Source of the DNA: Nannocystis punicea
GTDB lineage: Bacteria; Myxococcota_A; Polyangia; Nannocystales; Nannocystaceae
Assembly: GCF_026965555.1 (NCBI RefSeq)
Contig: NZ_CP114040.1
Coordinates: 2,480,001 to 2,544,000 of the forward strand
Reading direction: 5' to 3'
DNA length: 64,000 nt
Both the position numbers and the translations under genes were made by a program. Under the pieces are notes generated by a model, which saw nothing but the letters and a program-made list of their open reading frames with translations, ran no database searches and was not told the origin of the DNA. This document shows positions 9,608-18,760 of the stretch, piece by piece. Each line of letters starts with the position of its first letter. Positions within the stretch are counted from its first letter, which is position 1.

Positions 9608-11847
9608 GGTGCGCCGTCGAGGTCCTTGAAGATATCCAGCAAGATTGGCACGAGCTTGGCTTCGCCGTCCGCAGCCCCCGTCTGCTCGACCTGGCGGAGA
9701 TCGGGGAAGTAGTCCTTGAGGTGCTTCCGGGTCTCCGCCACCATCAAGGTGGACCACTGCTTCGTCGTGAGCGTGAGGTCTCGCGGTCGCGGATCGACCC
9801 CTTGCCGCGCGGTACGGAAGAGGCCGCCGGCAAACTCTATCTCGGCCTCCTCTGTGTCCTCGTACTGGCCCCGATTCCCGGGGTCCTGTCCGATGATGTC
9901 GCGCGCGATCTGCATGGCCGCCCGTTTGGGGTCCAGGAGCTCGCCGGCGACCGCAACCGGCGGGTCAAGGCTCCACTTCCCGCGTCGCCGCCTGCCATCG
10001 ATCGCGGCGGGTCGATCGTCGGCCGCGGCGACGTGGAAGGCCGACACAAGGAGGCTGGCAGTGCGTACCTTGAGGTTGGCGCACTCGGAGTCGTCCTCGC
10101 GCTCAATCAGGACATCGTCACCGTCGTACCGGCGCGGCATCCACTGGCACAGCAGCGCACAAACGACCTGTTGGGCGTGCCTGAGATCGGCCCTCTGCTG
10201 CGCCTTGAGGGCCTTCTGACAGGCGGGAATCAGGATCATCGCGGCCGAGGCGCCTGCACCGAGCGCGTCGATCTTCCCTGCGACCTCCGCCGCGATCGTG
10301 AAGTGCTTCGCGCCCGTGGCTGGCCTCGCGCCGAGGAGGGCCTCGTGGAGCGCCTCGGCGACGAAGAACGGCCCGTTGAGGAGAAGCCGCGAGAGCTCGG
10401 CCTTGGCGTCCCACGGCGACCTGGGGCGTGAGGGACCTGCCCGCCGCTTCCCCTCGTCCGCCCCTCCCGAAGGAGGGTCCCGGCGTCCGGGATCGCCGCC
10501 GGAATGCTTCCAACCGCCGCGATCATCGGCGCGAGGCGGAGACCGAGATGAGACCTCCGCAGACGGCCATTGAGCCGCTACGCGGTCGATGTCGGCCTGC
10601 CTGCGGCCAAATTCTTCGCTTGCGCGCAGGCGAGCGAATAGGGTTGATACGAGCCCACGGTCGTCGAGAAGATCGACGACGTCATCTGCGAGCTTCGCAA
10701 GGGACGCCTCCTTGCCGGGGAGCAACACGACCACGACCATCAGCTCCGGGTCGTGAGAGATGAGCCGACGCAACCCCGAAGCATCGGCGCGAAAGAGGTC
10801 GCAGAGCAGGGCGTGGAGCGCTCCTCGCGGACTCGTTGAAACTTGCGGCGGAGCGGCCGGCGTGACGGCTGACGGTTGCACAGAAGACGGGGCCGGCCCG
10901 GCGCTCGCTGAAGATGCGTCGGAAGGCGCAGGGGCCGCGGGGACTCCGCCCGAGGGGGGGGCCGTGGAGACCGTTGGGGCCGCGGGCGACGGTAGCAACG
11001 ACAGCAGGAAGGGAGCGAGGTCGGCGTGTTTCGGGCCGTAGGACAGCGGGAAGATGCGCTGTCCGTCCGGATGCTCACCGCGAACCGCCTCGACCTCGGA
11101 GTCGCGGCAGAGACGGTAGTGTCGCGCCTCCGAGCCAGCGAATACGGTGGCGGTCCACTTGAGGAACGCGCCGAGGTTGGGGTCGGTTAAGCCGGCGCCG
11201 CAGCCGATGAAGACGAAGGTCCGATCGGTACGAAGCGCCGCGAGAAGCCTCTGAGCATAGGGATCCCGACATACGTCCTCGTAGGACTTTATGCCCAAAA
11301 CGACGGATTCGGGCCGGCGCCAGGCGCCGTGAAGGTGGATGACTTGCGGGTCGTCCCGCTCGCGGAGGGTACGGTCGATACCGGGGAGGTCGCGCCATGT
11401 GACCTCAGACAGTCCGGTGACGTGCTCGAGCAACAGGTCGTAGTTGGTGGTGGCGAGTAGCACGCCTCGCTTCTGGTGATCGGCAATCGCGTCGAGGACG
11501 CTGCGATCACGTAGGTTCGACACGAATGTGCCGACTGTCTCGCGCAACCAGCGGCGGAACTCGCCCTGATCCGGAGCGCCGAGGGTGTCCTCCACCACGC
11601 TGGCGACGTGGATGAGCGCCCCATGGCGGGTGTGGTCGAGTTGCTTCTTGTAGTCGGCGAGTTCCTCGGCCGGGAACTTGCCGAGCGCGTGGGCACGCTC
11701 GAGGCCGCTCCGAATCAGGCCGTCCCAGGAGGCCATGGCCTCGGAGGGAGAACCCCGGACAGCGCCGAGCGCGACGCCGGTGCCGACCACGAAGACGACC
11801 CGGTCGGGTCGGCGGAGGATCTTCTTAAGATCGTCGTGGAGGAGCAT
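9604..11847 (-). CDS. SIR2-family effector with EAD1-like domain
   Basis: The protein has 747 aa from the ATG at 11847 (MLLHDDLKKIL); a TTG further upstream is less likely. Residues 15-285 are a SIR2-like domain with VVGTGVA (22-26), the catalytic-site TTNYD (N135) and VIHLHG (H173), and IGCGAGLTDPN near 214-224. SIR2 domains in bacterial immunity typically cleave NAD. A Pro/Ser/Ala linker (286-340) leads to an EAD1-like module at about 341-425 (LLCDLF...LRRLIS... DDRGLVSTLFARL). A C-terminal region of about 300 residues is unrecognised. It is the first gene of an operon with MoxR and vWA-FGE. Inference: the EAD links this NADase-type effector to partners, possibly the EAD-NACHT protein at the left edge. 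Both SIR2 catalytic-type residues are present, so it is probably active. Confidence 0.88.
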   Translation of the reverse strand: MLLHDDLKKILRRPDRVVFVVGTGVALGAVRGSPSEAMASWDGLIRSGLERAHALGKFPAEELADYKKQLDHTRHGALIHVASVVEDTLGAPDQGEFRRWLRETVGTFVSNLRDRSVLDAIADHQKRGVLLATTNYDLLLEHVTGLSEVTWRDLPGIDRTLRERDDPQVIHLHGAWRRPESVVLGIKSYEDVCRDPYAQRLLAALRTDRTFVFIGCGAGLTDPNLGAFLKWTATVFAGSEARHYRLCRDSEVEAVRGEHPDGQRIFPLSYGPKHADLAPFLLSLLPSPAAPTVSTAPPSGGVPAAPAPSDASSASAGPAPSSVQPSAVTPAAPPQVSTSPRGALHALLCDLFRADASGLRRLISHDPELMVVVVLLPGKEASLAKLADDVVDLLDDRGLVSTLFARLRASEEFGRRQADIDRVAAQWPSAEVSSRSPPRADDRGGWKHSGGDPGRRDPPSGGADEGKRRAGPSRPRSPWDAKAELSRLLLNGPFFVAEALHEALLGARPATGAKHFTIAAEVAGKIDALGAGASAAMILIPACQKALKAQQRADLRHAQQVVCALLCQWMPRRYDGDDVLIEREDDSECANLKVRTASLLVSAFHVAAADDRPAAIDGRRRRGKWSLDPPVAVAGELLDPKRAAMQIARDIIGQDPGNRGQYEDTEEAEIEFAGGLFRTARQGVDPRPRDLTLTTKQWSTLMVAETRKHLKDYFPDLRQVEQTGAADGEAKLVPILLDIFKDLDGAP

Positions 11848-12506
11848 CACCGCGCAGAGTAGCCGAGTTCGGTAGCTTGCGGAAGGTGCCCCCAACAAGT
11901 GAGAGCTGTTGCCGCTGATGTCCTTGAAGACAGCATGCCAGTCTCTATGATCAACACGGGGTCTGCGAGAGCTCGACGCCGCCGAAGGCGTGCGCGTGTA
12001 CCAACGGGATGCTCTCGAACGGCTGACACCGCGGGGACCCGGCGACCTCGAGCCTGGTCGTCGCGTCCGAGATCGTCCTGTTCAAACCGCTGACCTGCGC
12101 CCTCCGGCGTCGCGCTGCTGGCGATCGACGCGCCGATTGTCGAGCATCACGTGGTCGAGCACGCCCACGAGGCGACGGAGCACACCCGCGTGCACGTTGG
12201 CGACGAACATCACCAGCACGACCACGCCCTCGCGCATCGCTGACGCACGACCACCGCACCTCCCGACCACCAGCACCCGCACCTGCACTTAACGAGCAGC
12301 TCTCCTGAAAAAGGTGATCAGGGACCGCTCTCGCGCTGGAGCCGGCCGACACGACCGACAAGCCCGACAGACACGCCCGACACGCCCGACAAACACACCC
12401 GACACGCGCAACGACGAGCAGTGAGCGCGCGATCGAGTCCTCGCTCCTGGTACAGCCGCGACATCGCGCCTGTACTCGAGACCTCGCGCCGCCTAGCTTT
12501 GCTGAC
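11848..12506. other. Divergent intergenic region between SIR2 operon and HTH-PDZ operon
   Basis: About 660 nt that must hold both promoters. No convincing -35/-10 pair was seen. It contains a degenerate short tandem repeat (12345-12406) and a 30-codon His-rich reading frame (GTG 12151 to TGA 12243) too weak to call. Confidence 0.5.
12345..12406 (+). repeat. Degenerate short tandem repeat (CCGACAc/a type)
   Basis: The motif CCCGACA followed by c, g or a recurs about seven times in 60 nt (for example ACGCCCGACACGCCCGACA). A related but coding series occurs at about 13250-13320 inside the HTH-PDZ gene. It is probably a slippage product. There is no spacer pattern, so it is not CRISPR. Confidence 0.55.
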
Positions 12507-14393
12507 ATGGGGACGGCTGCATTTTTGGGTGAGGTGAAGGGCTGGATCGAGCGTCTGGGGCTGCCGGTCGAGGATGCGGCGGAGCTCGTCGGCATGGAGG
12601 CGCAACAGCTCGAGCGGCTGCTCAGCTTCCCCGAGCTCGCCCCGATGTTGCGGCAGGTCCTGCGCGTCCTCGACGGCCTGGGCCTTGGGATCGTCGGGGT
12701 CGAACACCTCACCACGGCGATGGTCGTGCGGCGCCTCGACCAGTGCCGCGAGGCCAGCAAGGTGACCAAGTCGGAACTGGCGAAGCGCGCCGAGGTCAAC
12801 CGGGCGCACCTGACCTCGCTGTTCCAGCACACCGACCCCGACCCCAAGCTCGAGACGGTGCTCAAGCTGGCCGCGGCGATCGAGTGCGACTTGACGATCG
12901 TGCAACGGCGCGAGCTCGCGAAACCCGCCGCTCCGCGCCACGACGTGTCCCCGCCAATGCGTGATGCGTCGTCGCCTGCTCCGGCATCAGTCCCCACACC
13001 GCCGATCGCCGTCGCGTCGCGCCCCCTCGCAGCAGCAAGCGCTCGATCGGACGCTGGCTCGACGGTCGACCGCGTCGGACGCGCGACCGAGAACGCGACG
13101 CCCCCGCCTCCCAAGAGCGCGGCCCCGACCGCCTCGAGCTCCAGCTCGAACGAGGCCCAAGCCACAAGCGCACCACCGAGCCGCTCGTCGCCGGCCCCAG
13201 CCAGCGAGACCAGTTCAACAACTCGATCGTCGGCGGCACCCGCACAGAGACCTGATCGCGCGGTGCCACGCCAAACAGGCGCGACAGCACGCCCAACAGG
13301 TGCGACGTCACGCCCGACAGGCTCGGAATCACACGCGACGGCGCCAAATGGCGCGACCTCGGGCATTCGAGCGCCGTCCGCAGGCTCGGCTCCGACCGGC
13401 GCGCAGCCGTCTCCCGCGGCTCCTCCCGCACCATCGCCAAGCACGACCTCGGGCGTTCGTCCTCCGCCGACAAGAGCAGCGCCCCACACGACCCCGACTC
13501 CGACCGGCGCACACTCGTCCAGCGCAGCCCCTCCCACGCCAGGGACCGCGCCCCCGCCCGCGTCACTGCCGCCGGCACACCCAGCACCGCCCGCCGCGAA
13601 GGCAGCGGCTCGTGTGGGGGAGGGCGCGTCGTCACGCCCATCACCAGCCTCGCCACCGCCGCCCAACACGACCAACACGCCGCCACACCTCGACCCGGCG
13701 CTGAACCCGGCGCTCGCCCACGTGCTCGAGCGAATCGCAGCGGCCCGCTCGCGCGCCGAGCTCGATGCCCTGACGGCCCTGCACGAACTCGAGGTGCAGC
13801 GCCTGCACCATCAGCACGAACGCCAGCTCGCCGCTCGGCTCGCGGCTGAGCGGGCCGCGGCCGAGGAGGAGGCCCGGACGAACAGCATCGTCCTCGGCGG
13901 CTCCGCAGTCGCAGCGGCCGTCGCCAGCACCACCGCCCTCGCCCTGCAGACACCCGAGAACCGCCAGGCCGCGCAGGCCGTCCTCGGCTTCGGCGGCGGC
14001 GCGCTCGCCCTTGCCGGCGCGCTCTCGCAGCCTGGCTCGGCGGCCCGCAACGTCTGCCTCGGCCTCGGAATCACCGCCGTCGGGATCGCCGCCGCAGATT
14101 TCCTTTGTCGGATGTTCAGCGAGCCGGCCGGTGGGATCGGGGTCGCGGTGCGACCCGGTCGCGGCACGCTCGTCATCCAGTCCGTGGTGCCGCAGTCCGC
14201 GGCGGCGACCGCCGGCTTGATCGCCGGCGACGAACTCCTCCACGTCGATGGGGTCCCGATCGCGCAGCTCGGCGCGCCCGAGGCGACCAGGCGCCTGCGC
14301 GGGGACATCGGCTCGCAGGTGCGCGTCCGCGTGCGCCGTCACTGGAACGGCGGCCTCGAGTGGGACGTGTCGCTGGTGCGAACGCCGCGGTGA
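12507..14393 (+). CDS. Membrane-tethered HTH protein with C-terminal PDZ domain
   Basis: A 628-aa protein with no single known family. Two helix-turn-helix-like segments occupy residues 1-65 and about 70-135; the second (KSELAKRAEVNRAHLTSLFQ) is a good Cro/XRE match. A long Pro/Ala/Ser/Thr-rich region (about 150-400) precedes an Ala/Glu/Arg coiled coil (about 405-460). Hydrophobic segments follow at about 465-525, then a PDZ domain (about 540-628) with GIGVAV, AGLIAGDELLHVDG and a final beta strand. This layout suggests a DNA-binding or adaptor head tied to the membrane through a flexible linker, with PDZ-mediated binding or stress sensing. It lies 11 nt upstream of a second HTH/coiled-coil membrane gene, so the two probably form an operon. 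The start ATG is clear. Confidence 0.85.
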   Translation: MGTAAFLGEVKGWIERLGLPVEDAAELVGMEAQQLERLLSFPELAPMLRQVLRVLDGLGLGIVGVEHLTTAMVVRRLDQCREASKVTKSELAKRAEVNRAHLTSLFQHTDPDPKLETVLKLAAAIECDLTIVQRRELAKPAAPRHDVSPPMRDASSPAPASVPTPPIAVASRPLAAASARSDAGSTVDRVGRATENATPPPPKSAAPTASSSSSNEAQATSAPPSRSSPAPASETSSTTRSSAAPAQRPDRAVPRQTGATARPTGATSRPTGSESHATAPNGATSGIRAPSAGSAPTGAQPSPAAPPAPSPSTTSGVRPPPTRAAPHTTPTPTGAHSSSAAPPTPGTAPPPASLPPAHPAPPAAKAAARVGEGASSRPSPASPPPPNTTNTPPHLDPALNPALAHVLERIAAARSRAELDALTALHELEVQRLHHQHERQLAARLAAERAAAEEEARTNSIVLGGSAVAAAVASTTALALQTPENRQAAQAVLGFGGGALALAGALSQPGSAARNVCLGLGITAVGIAAADFLCRMFSEPAGGIGVAVRPGRGTLVIQSVVPQSAAATAGLIAGDELLHVDGVPIAQLGAPEATRRLRGDIGSQVRVRVRRHWNGGLEWDVSLVRTPR

Positions 14394-14404
14394 AGGGCCC
14401 TCCG

Positions 14405-15046
14405 ATGTCCAGGAAACCCGAAGTCACCCCTGTCCTCGGCTCCCGACTCCGCCAGCTCTGCGGCGAGCGCGGCCTCTCGTGCAGCGAGCTCGCGCGGCGC
14501 AGCGGGCTTGGTGTCGGCGTCGTGCGCCGGATCCTCAATGCCGGACGTCCCGTGCAACCAGCCGAGCGGCGCAGCCTCGCCCGGGCCCTCCGCGTCAAGA
14601 TCCGCGACCTCGTCGCGCCGGAGGTCCCGCCCGGCCTCGCCGCGGTCGCCGAGACTCCACGACGGCGCCTGGAGCAGGAGCGCGACGAGCTGCTCGCACA
14701 GGTCGAGCAACTCCAAGACGCCCTGACCACCGAACGCGCCGCGCGAGCCGCCGAGATCGCCGAGCTCCGCGACCAACACATGCGCGAACTCGCCTTGTTG
14801 CGGTCCCGCTTCCACGACGAGCAGGTCAAGGCGCTCGGCGAGGCCCAGGAGCGCGAGGAGAAGCTTGCCGCGGCCCTCCACGTTGCGCTGGATGCGATCG
14901 ACCGACTCGGGGATGGAACCCAGCCGGCGCCAGCGCATGCAAGTGGTGGACAGGCGTCCTCGGTTGTCGAAACGCTCGCCGGTGTAGCAGCAGGCATCGG
15001 CGGGCTTGCGCTCACCACCGTGCTGCTCCGGGCGAAGCGCTGCTGA
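14405..15046 (+). CDS. XRE-type HTH, coiled-coil, C-terminal membrane anchor protein
   Basis: The protein has 213 aa from the ATG at 14405. Residues about 8-70 are an XRE helix-turn-helix (RLRQLCGERGLSCSELARRS, then GLGVGVVRRILNAG). Residues about 85-165 are a heptad-like coiled coil rich in Glu, Arg and Leu. The last 30 residues contain one transmembrane helix (VVETLAGVAAGIGGLALTTV) and a short basic tail. It shares the HTH, coiled coil and membrane order with the gene 11 nt upstream, which suggests the two products form a complex at the membrane. Targets are unknown. Confidence 0.82.
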   Translation: MSRKPEVTPVLGSRLRQLCGERGLSCSELARRSGLGVGVVRRILNAGRPVQPAERRSLARALRVKIRDLVAPEVPPGLAAVAETPRRRLEQERDELLAQVEQLQDALTTERAARAAEIAELRDQHMRELALLRSRFHDEQVKALGEAQEREEKLAAALHVALDAIDRLGDGTQPAPAHASGGQASSVVETLAGVAAGIGGLALTTVLLRAKRC

Positions 15047-15082
15047 ACCCATGGCGCGCTCCCGGCCCGCCGGGCGGTTAGG

Positions 15083-17668
15083 CTACCCCGCGTCGCCTTC
15101 TGGCCCAAGAGACAGGCGAAACCGAACATGCCCGGCCGTCTCGCTCACCGGGAACCGCACGCGCTCGAGCGCCTTACGTACGCACGCGTGCCACGCGTAC
15201 CTGGGATCGTCCGGCGCGGGCGGGCGAGAGTTCAGCGCGGTCACGACGCCGCGGCCGCGCTTGATGTCGAGGTCCACGGTGACGAATTCTGGCGCGCCCT
15301 CGCAGGCCCGCAGCGAGGCCATCGAGCGCTTCACGGCCGCGGTCGCCTCGGCGGCGGTCACGACCTCACGACGGCGAACCCGCGGAGGGGCCTGACTCAA
15401 GCTGCCGTCCCGGCTCTCCGCCTCGGCGGGCCTGGCGACGGGCGAGCTGACGGGTGCTTGCGGCTCGCTGGCAGCGCGAGCCTGCACGGTGGCGTCGCTC
15501 GCTGATGTCGGCGCCACCACGGGCTCGGGCGGCGCGGGGACGTCGATCATCTGAGCCAGGTCCTGGCTCGGCGGCAGATCGGAGCGCGCCATGATCCCGC
15601 CGCCGATCACGCCGCCTGCGAGCGCTGCGAGCATCAACGCGAGCACACTTCGCGCGCGAGATCGCGGTGTGGCCGGCGGAGCCGCCGAGACGGCCGGCTG
15701 CCGGACGTTCTCGTGGCGCGCATCAGCGTGTGGGGCGGGCTGGTCTGCGGTCGCGCGCGAGCTGACGCGCGAGGTCGACGCCGACACTTCGTCAGGCAAG
15801 GGACGCTCGGGCTCCGACGCCGCTGCGGTCTCGGCCCGCACCATGTCGACGGCGTCGACCATGTCTCTCCCGCCTGTCTCGGCCTCGTCGGTCTCGTCCT
15901 CCGCCTCGCTGTCCGCCGCGAGCTCCGCCTGTTCGTCCTCGAGGACGCGTTGCACCTCGGCGAGGCCCGGCCGCGTATGCGGGCCGGGGTTGAGCATCAC
16001 CAGCAGCAAGCGCTCGAGACCGGGTGGGCACGCCGGACAGACCTTGCGCGCCGGGGTCGCCTCGCCGCCGCGCGGCGGGAACGGCCGCAGGCCGGTGAGC
16101 AGGCGGAACAGCAGCAGCCCGAGCGCGTACACGTCGCTCGCCGTCGTGTACAGCGCCCCGGCGCGCACCTCGGGCGCTGCGTAGTCCATGTTTCGCAGCG
16201 GCCGCTCGTTCGCCGGCGAGGGCCGCTCCTCCGGCGGCGGCGCCCATCGCTCGGTCAGCCGGGCGTAGAACTCGGGCGACACCTGCGCCTGGTCGAAGTC
16301 GAAGAGCCACGCCTTCGGTGACTCGCCCCGCGCGATCAGAACGTTGCCCGGATGCAGATCGCGGTAGATCACGCCGACCTCGTGCACGGCCGAGAGCGCG
16401 CTCGCAAGCTGGAGTCCGACCGCGATGGCCTCGTCGGGGCGTAGATGCCTTTCTGGCGTGACGAAGTTCGTCGCCGGTGAGCCGGTGCACAGCTCCGTGA
16501 CCGCGAACGCCTGCCCGGCGTCGACGCCGAAGTGGAGGATCCGCGGGATGCACGGGTGACGCAGCGCCGACAGGATCTTCGCCGCGCGACGGAAGCGGAT
16601 CGCGTCGTCCTCGCTTCGGTCCGCGTAGCGCAGCACCTTGAGCGCGACCTCGCGGGACAGTTCGCGGTCGGAGGCGCGGAAGACCACCGCGCTCGCACCG
16701 ACGCCGATGACCTCGAGGCGGTCGTAGCTGCCCCCGAACAGGTGCCGCGGCTCCGGCGTACGCGGGTGCGCGGCGAGGATTGCCAGGAGACCGCGGCGCA
16801 GGTGATCGGCGGACGGCAGTCGATCCGCGGGGTCGAACGCGAGCGCGGAGCGGAGCAGCTGCGACAGGTCCTCGGGAGCGTCGCTGCCCGGACATACCTC
16901 GTGGATCGGCCGGGCTGCGGTCAACGTCGGGAGGAACTGCGTGCAGAGTTGGTAGAGCGTCGCGCCAAGGGAGTAGACGTCGAGGCGCGGGCTGGCCTCG
17001 CAGTACCCCGCCTCCGGCGGCAAGTAGTCGGGCGTGCCGAGCACGCGGCCTAGCTGCGTCTTGTGGCGGTCCGGCTGCGGGGTGAAGCGCGCGTCCTGGG
17101 CCTCGCGGAACGGGGCGCCCACGCTGGCGAGCCCGAGATCGATCACCTTGGCGACCGGCTGGTCCGCGCCGCTCGCCAGCATGATGTTGTCCGGCTTGAT
17201 GTCGCGGTGGACGACGCCCGCGACGTGCAGCGCGTGCAAGGCTCCCGCGATCTCGACGCCGATCTCGGCCGCGTCGCGCCAGGGCAAGGGGCCCCGCGCG
17301 AGGCGTTGCGACAGCGTCTCGCCCTCGAGGTACTCGAGTGCCATATACGGCTGCGCGTCGAGCGTCTGCCCGAAACCCACCGCGCGCACGATGTTGGCGT
17401 GCTGGATGTTGCTCAACACCTCGGCCTCGACCGCGAAGCGACGCGTCACTTCCGGCCCGCACGCGCGCAGGAGCTTGATCGCCACGTAGCACTTCCGCGT
17501 CTGATCCTTGCCCAGGAACACGTGGGCCATCCCGCCCTTGGCGATCCGCCGGACGACCTGGTAGCGCCCGTCGAGCACCTCGCCGATGAAGTCGGCGCCG
17601 ACTTCCTTGTACTCGGGCCAGGCCGGCTTGTACGCGGGGTCCGGGGTCGGTGGGCTGTTCATCACCAT
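15083..17668 (-). CDS. Tandem double Ser/Thr protein kinase, membrane-anchored, with AgmX/PglI-like C-terminus
   Basis: The protein has 861 aa from the ATG at 17668; a GTG at 17680 and an ATG at 17662 are alternatives. Kinase domain 1 (about 36-300) has RIAKGGMAHVF, K65, HRDIKPDN (D156) and DLG instead of DFG (177). Kinase domain 2 (about 316-590) has GVGASAVVF, K344, YRDLHPGN (D437) and DFD instead of DFG (457). An acidic linker and one transmembrane helix (about 675-698) lead to a C-terminal domain like the AgmX/PglI C-terminus, with two conserved-type cysteines (RACEG and WHACVRKALERVRFP). Both kinase domains keep Lys and catalytic Asp, so both could be active. The altered DFG motifs may alter metal handling. 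The last domain should lie outside the cytoplasm. Confidence 0.92.
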   Translation of the reverse strand: MVMNSPPTPDPAYKPAWPEYKEVGADFIGEVLDGRYQVVRRIAKGGMAHVFLGKDQTRKCYVAIKLLRACGPEVTRRFAVEAEVLSNIQHANIVRAVGFGQTLDAQPYMALEYLEGETLSQRLARGPLPWRDAAEIGVEIAGALHALHVAGVVHRDIKPDNIMLASGADQPVAKVIDLGLASVGAPFREAQDARFTPQPDRHKTQLGRVLGTPDYLPPEAGYCEASPRLDVYSLGATLYQLCTQFLPTLTAARPIHEVCPGSDAPEDLSQLLRSALAFDPADRLPSADHLRRGLLAILAAHPRTPEPRHLFGGSYDRLEVIGVGASAVVFRASDRELSREVALKVLRYADRSEDDAIRFRRAAKILSALRHPCIPRILHFGVDAGQAFAVTELCTGSPATNFVTPERHLRPDEAIAVGLQLASALSAVHEVGVIYRDLHPGNVLIARGESPKAWLFDFDQAQVSPEFYARLTERWAPPPEERPSPANERPLRNMDYAAPEVRAGALYTTASDVYALGLLLFRLLTGLRPFPPRGGEATPARKVCPACPPGLERLLLVMLNPGPHTRPGLAEVQRVLEDEQAELAADSEAEDETDEAETGGRDMVDAVDMVRAETAAASEPERPLPDEVSASTSRVSSRATADQPAPHADARHENVRQPAVSAAPPATPRSRARSVLALMLAALAGGVIGGGIMARSDLPPSQDLAQMIDVPAPPEPVVAPTSASDATVQARAASEPQAPVSSPVARPAEAESRDGSLSQAPPRVRRREVVTAAEATAAVKRSMASLRACEGAPEFVTVDLDIKRGRGVVTALNSRPPAPDDPRYAWHACVRKALERVRFPVSETAGHVRFRLSLGPEGDAG

Positions 17669-17729
17669 CGAGCCTGCCACAACCTCGGCGCCGCGGAGAC
17701 TCTTCGGAGCGTCGCAAGAATTTCTACCC

Positions 17730-17745
17730 CTTCCTTATAAGGAAG
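17730..17745. promoter_or_regulatory. Perfect 16-bp palindrome in divergent promoter region
   Basis: CTTCCTTATAAGGAAG is an exact palindrome with an AT-rich centre in a GC-rich genome. It lies 62 nt upstream of the tandem-kinase ATG and 76 nt upstream of the divergent gene at 17821. It is a plausible operator for a dimeric regulator controlling both. Confidence 0.5.
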
Positions 17746-17820
17746 ACGCAAACGGCGAACAGCCCGCGCCGATTGTCGCCGCCGAGCACGTACCCTGTCG
17801 TTGATGGTACAACCAGGACG

Positions 17821-18717
17821 ATGCCCGTCCGCGTCGCCCTGCTCACCGCGGTCCTCGCGGGGCCCGCCCTCGCAGCCCCGCCGCTGTCGCCCACGGCGGA
17901 CAACACCGCGATCCTCGACGAGATCAACGCTGCCGATCCGACGATCACGACCACCGACCTCGCGTCGATCGAGCGGCTGCTCGCCGCCGCGGAGCTCGCG
18001 GAGGCACGACTCATGGCCACGGTTGAGATGAAGCACGTCGCCGATCTGCTCGCGCTGACGGCGACCGCACGCAAGGTCGCGTATGCCCGCACCAGCGAGC
18101 CGGTTCACCTGTGCGCGCTGCTCGCCGCCGCCGAGCACGTGCTCGAGCTGCCGGACTTGTCCGCGACGCTCGCGGCCGAGGCGACTGACCTGCGTGATGA
18201 GACGCGCAAGGAGCTCGTCGTGCATCCGGACGCGGCCTGCATGCAGGCGAGCGAACGGGTGCGCGAGCCGGACCAGCCCCCCGCGCCGGAGCAGCCCCGC
18301 GAGTTGACGAAGTCCGCCGAGACGCAGATGCCCCCCGCCCAGCAGTCCTCTCGTGCCCGACACCTGACGATCGCCGGCAGCGCGTTGCTCGGCACCGCCG
18401 CGCTTGCAGCGATCGCCTTGATCCCGATCCAGGTCCGCCGTGCACGTGCCTACGACGACCTCGCGGCGTTGATCGCCGACGTCGAACAGGCCGGCAGCCG
18501 GACCCCCGAGCAGGCGCAGCGCATGCGCGACCTGGGGGCGGTCGGCGAGTGGACACGCGCCGCGAAGATCGGCCTCGGTGTGTCCTTCGCTGTACTCGCC
18601 ACGGTCGGCGCGGGACTGGTCGTCGGCGGACGACTGCGCTCCGCCCCGACACGCGCCCGCCTGACTCCCTACGGCGGTCCCCAGGGCGCCGGCATCACGC
18701 TCTGGGGGCGCTTCTAA
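17821..18717 (+). CDS. Exported membrane protein, unknown function
   Basis: The protein has 298 aa and starts with a signal peptide (MPVRVALLTAVLAGPALAAP). A helical, Ala/Glu-rich region with cysteines (HLCALLAAAEHV, DAACMQASERV) follows, then a Pro/Gln/Glu linker and two transmembrane helices (about 182-202 and about 245-268). It has no family I recognise. Small proteins of this layout often accompany myxobacterial Ser/Thr kinases. This one is divergent from the tandem kinase gene with a shared 150-nt control region, so co-regulation is likely. The start was chosen at the ATG that yields the signal peptide. Confidence 0.8.
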   Translation: MPVRVALLTAVLAGPALAAPPLSPTADNTAILDEINAADPTITTTDLASIERLLAAAELAEARLMATVEMKHVADLLALTATARKVAYARTSEPVHLCALLAAAEHVLELPDLSATLAAEATDLRDETRKELVVHPDAACMQASERVREPDQPPAPEQPRELTKSAETQMPPAQQSSRARHLTIAGSALLGTAALAAIALIPIQVRRARAYDDLAALIADVEQAGSRTPEQAQRMRDLGAVGEWTRAAKIGLGVSFAVLATVGAGLVVGGRLRSAPTRARLTPYGGPQGAGITLWGRF

Positions 18718-18760
18718 TCCCACCCCCCCCGACGCGACACGTGCCCCCACAGGAGCCGTG

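Noticed and set aside
12151..12243. His-rich 30-codon frame (VVEHAHEATEHTRVHV, DEHHQHDH)
   Set aside because: It has only a GTG start, no ribosome binding site and no homologue known to me; compositional bias alone can produce it.
12345..12406. Possible CRISPR-like repeats
   Set aside because: Units are 7-10 nt, contiguous and degenerate with no spacers, and no cas gene is in the window.
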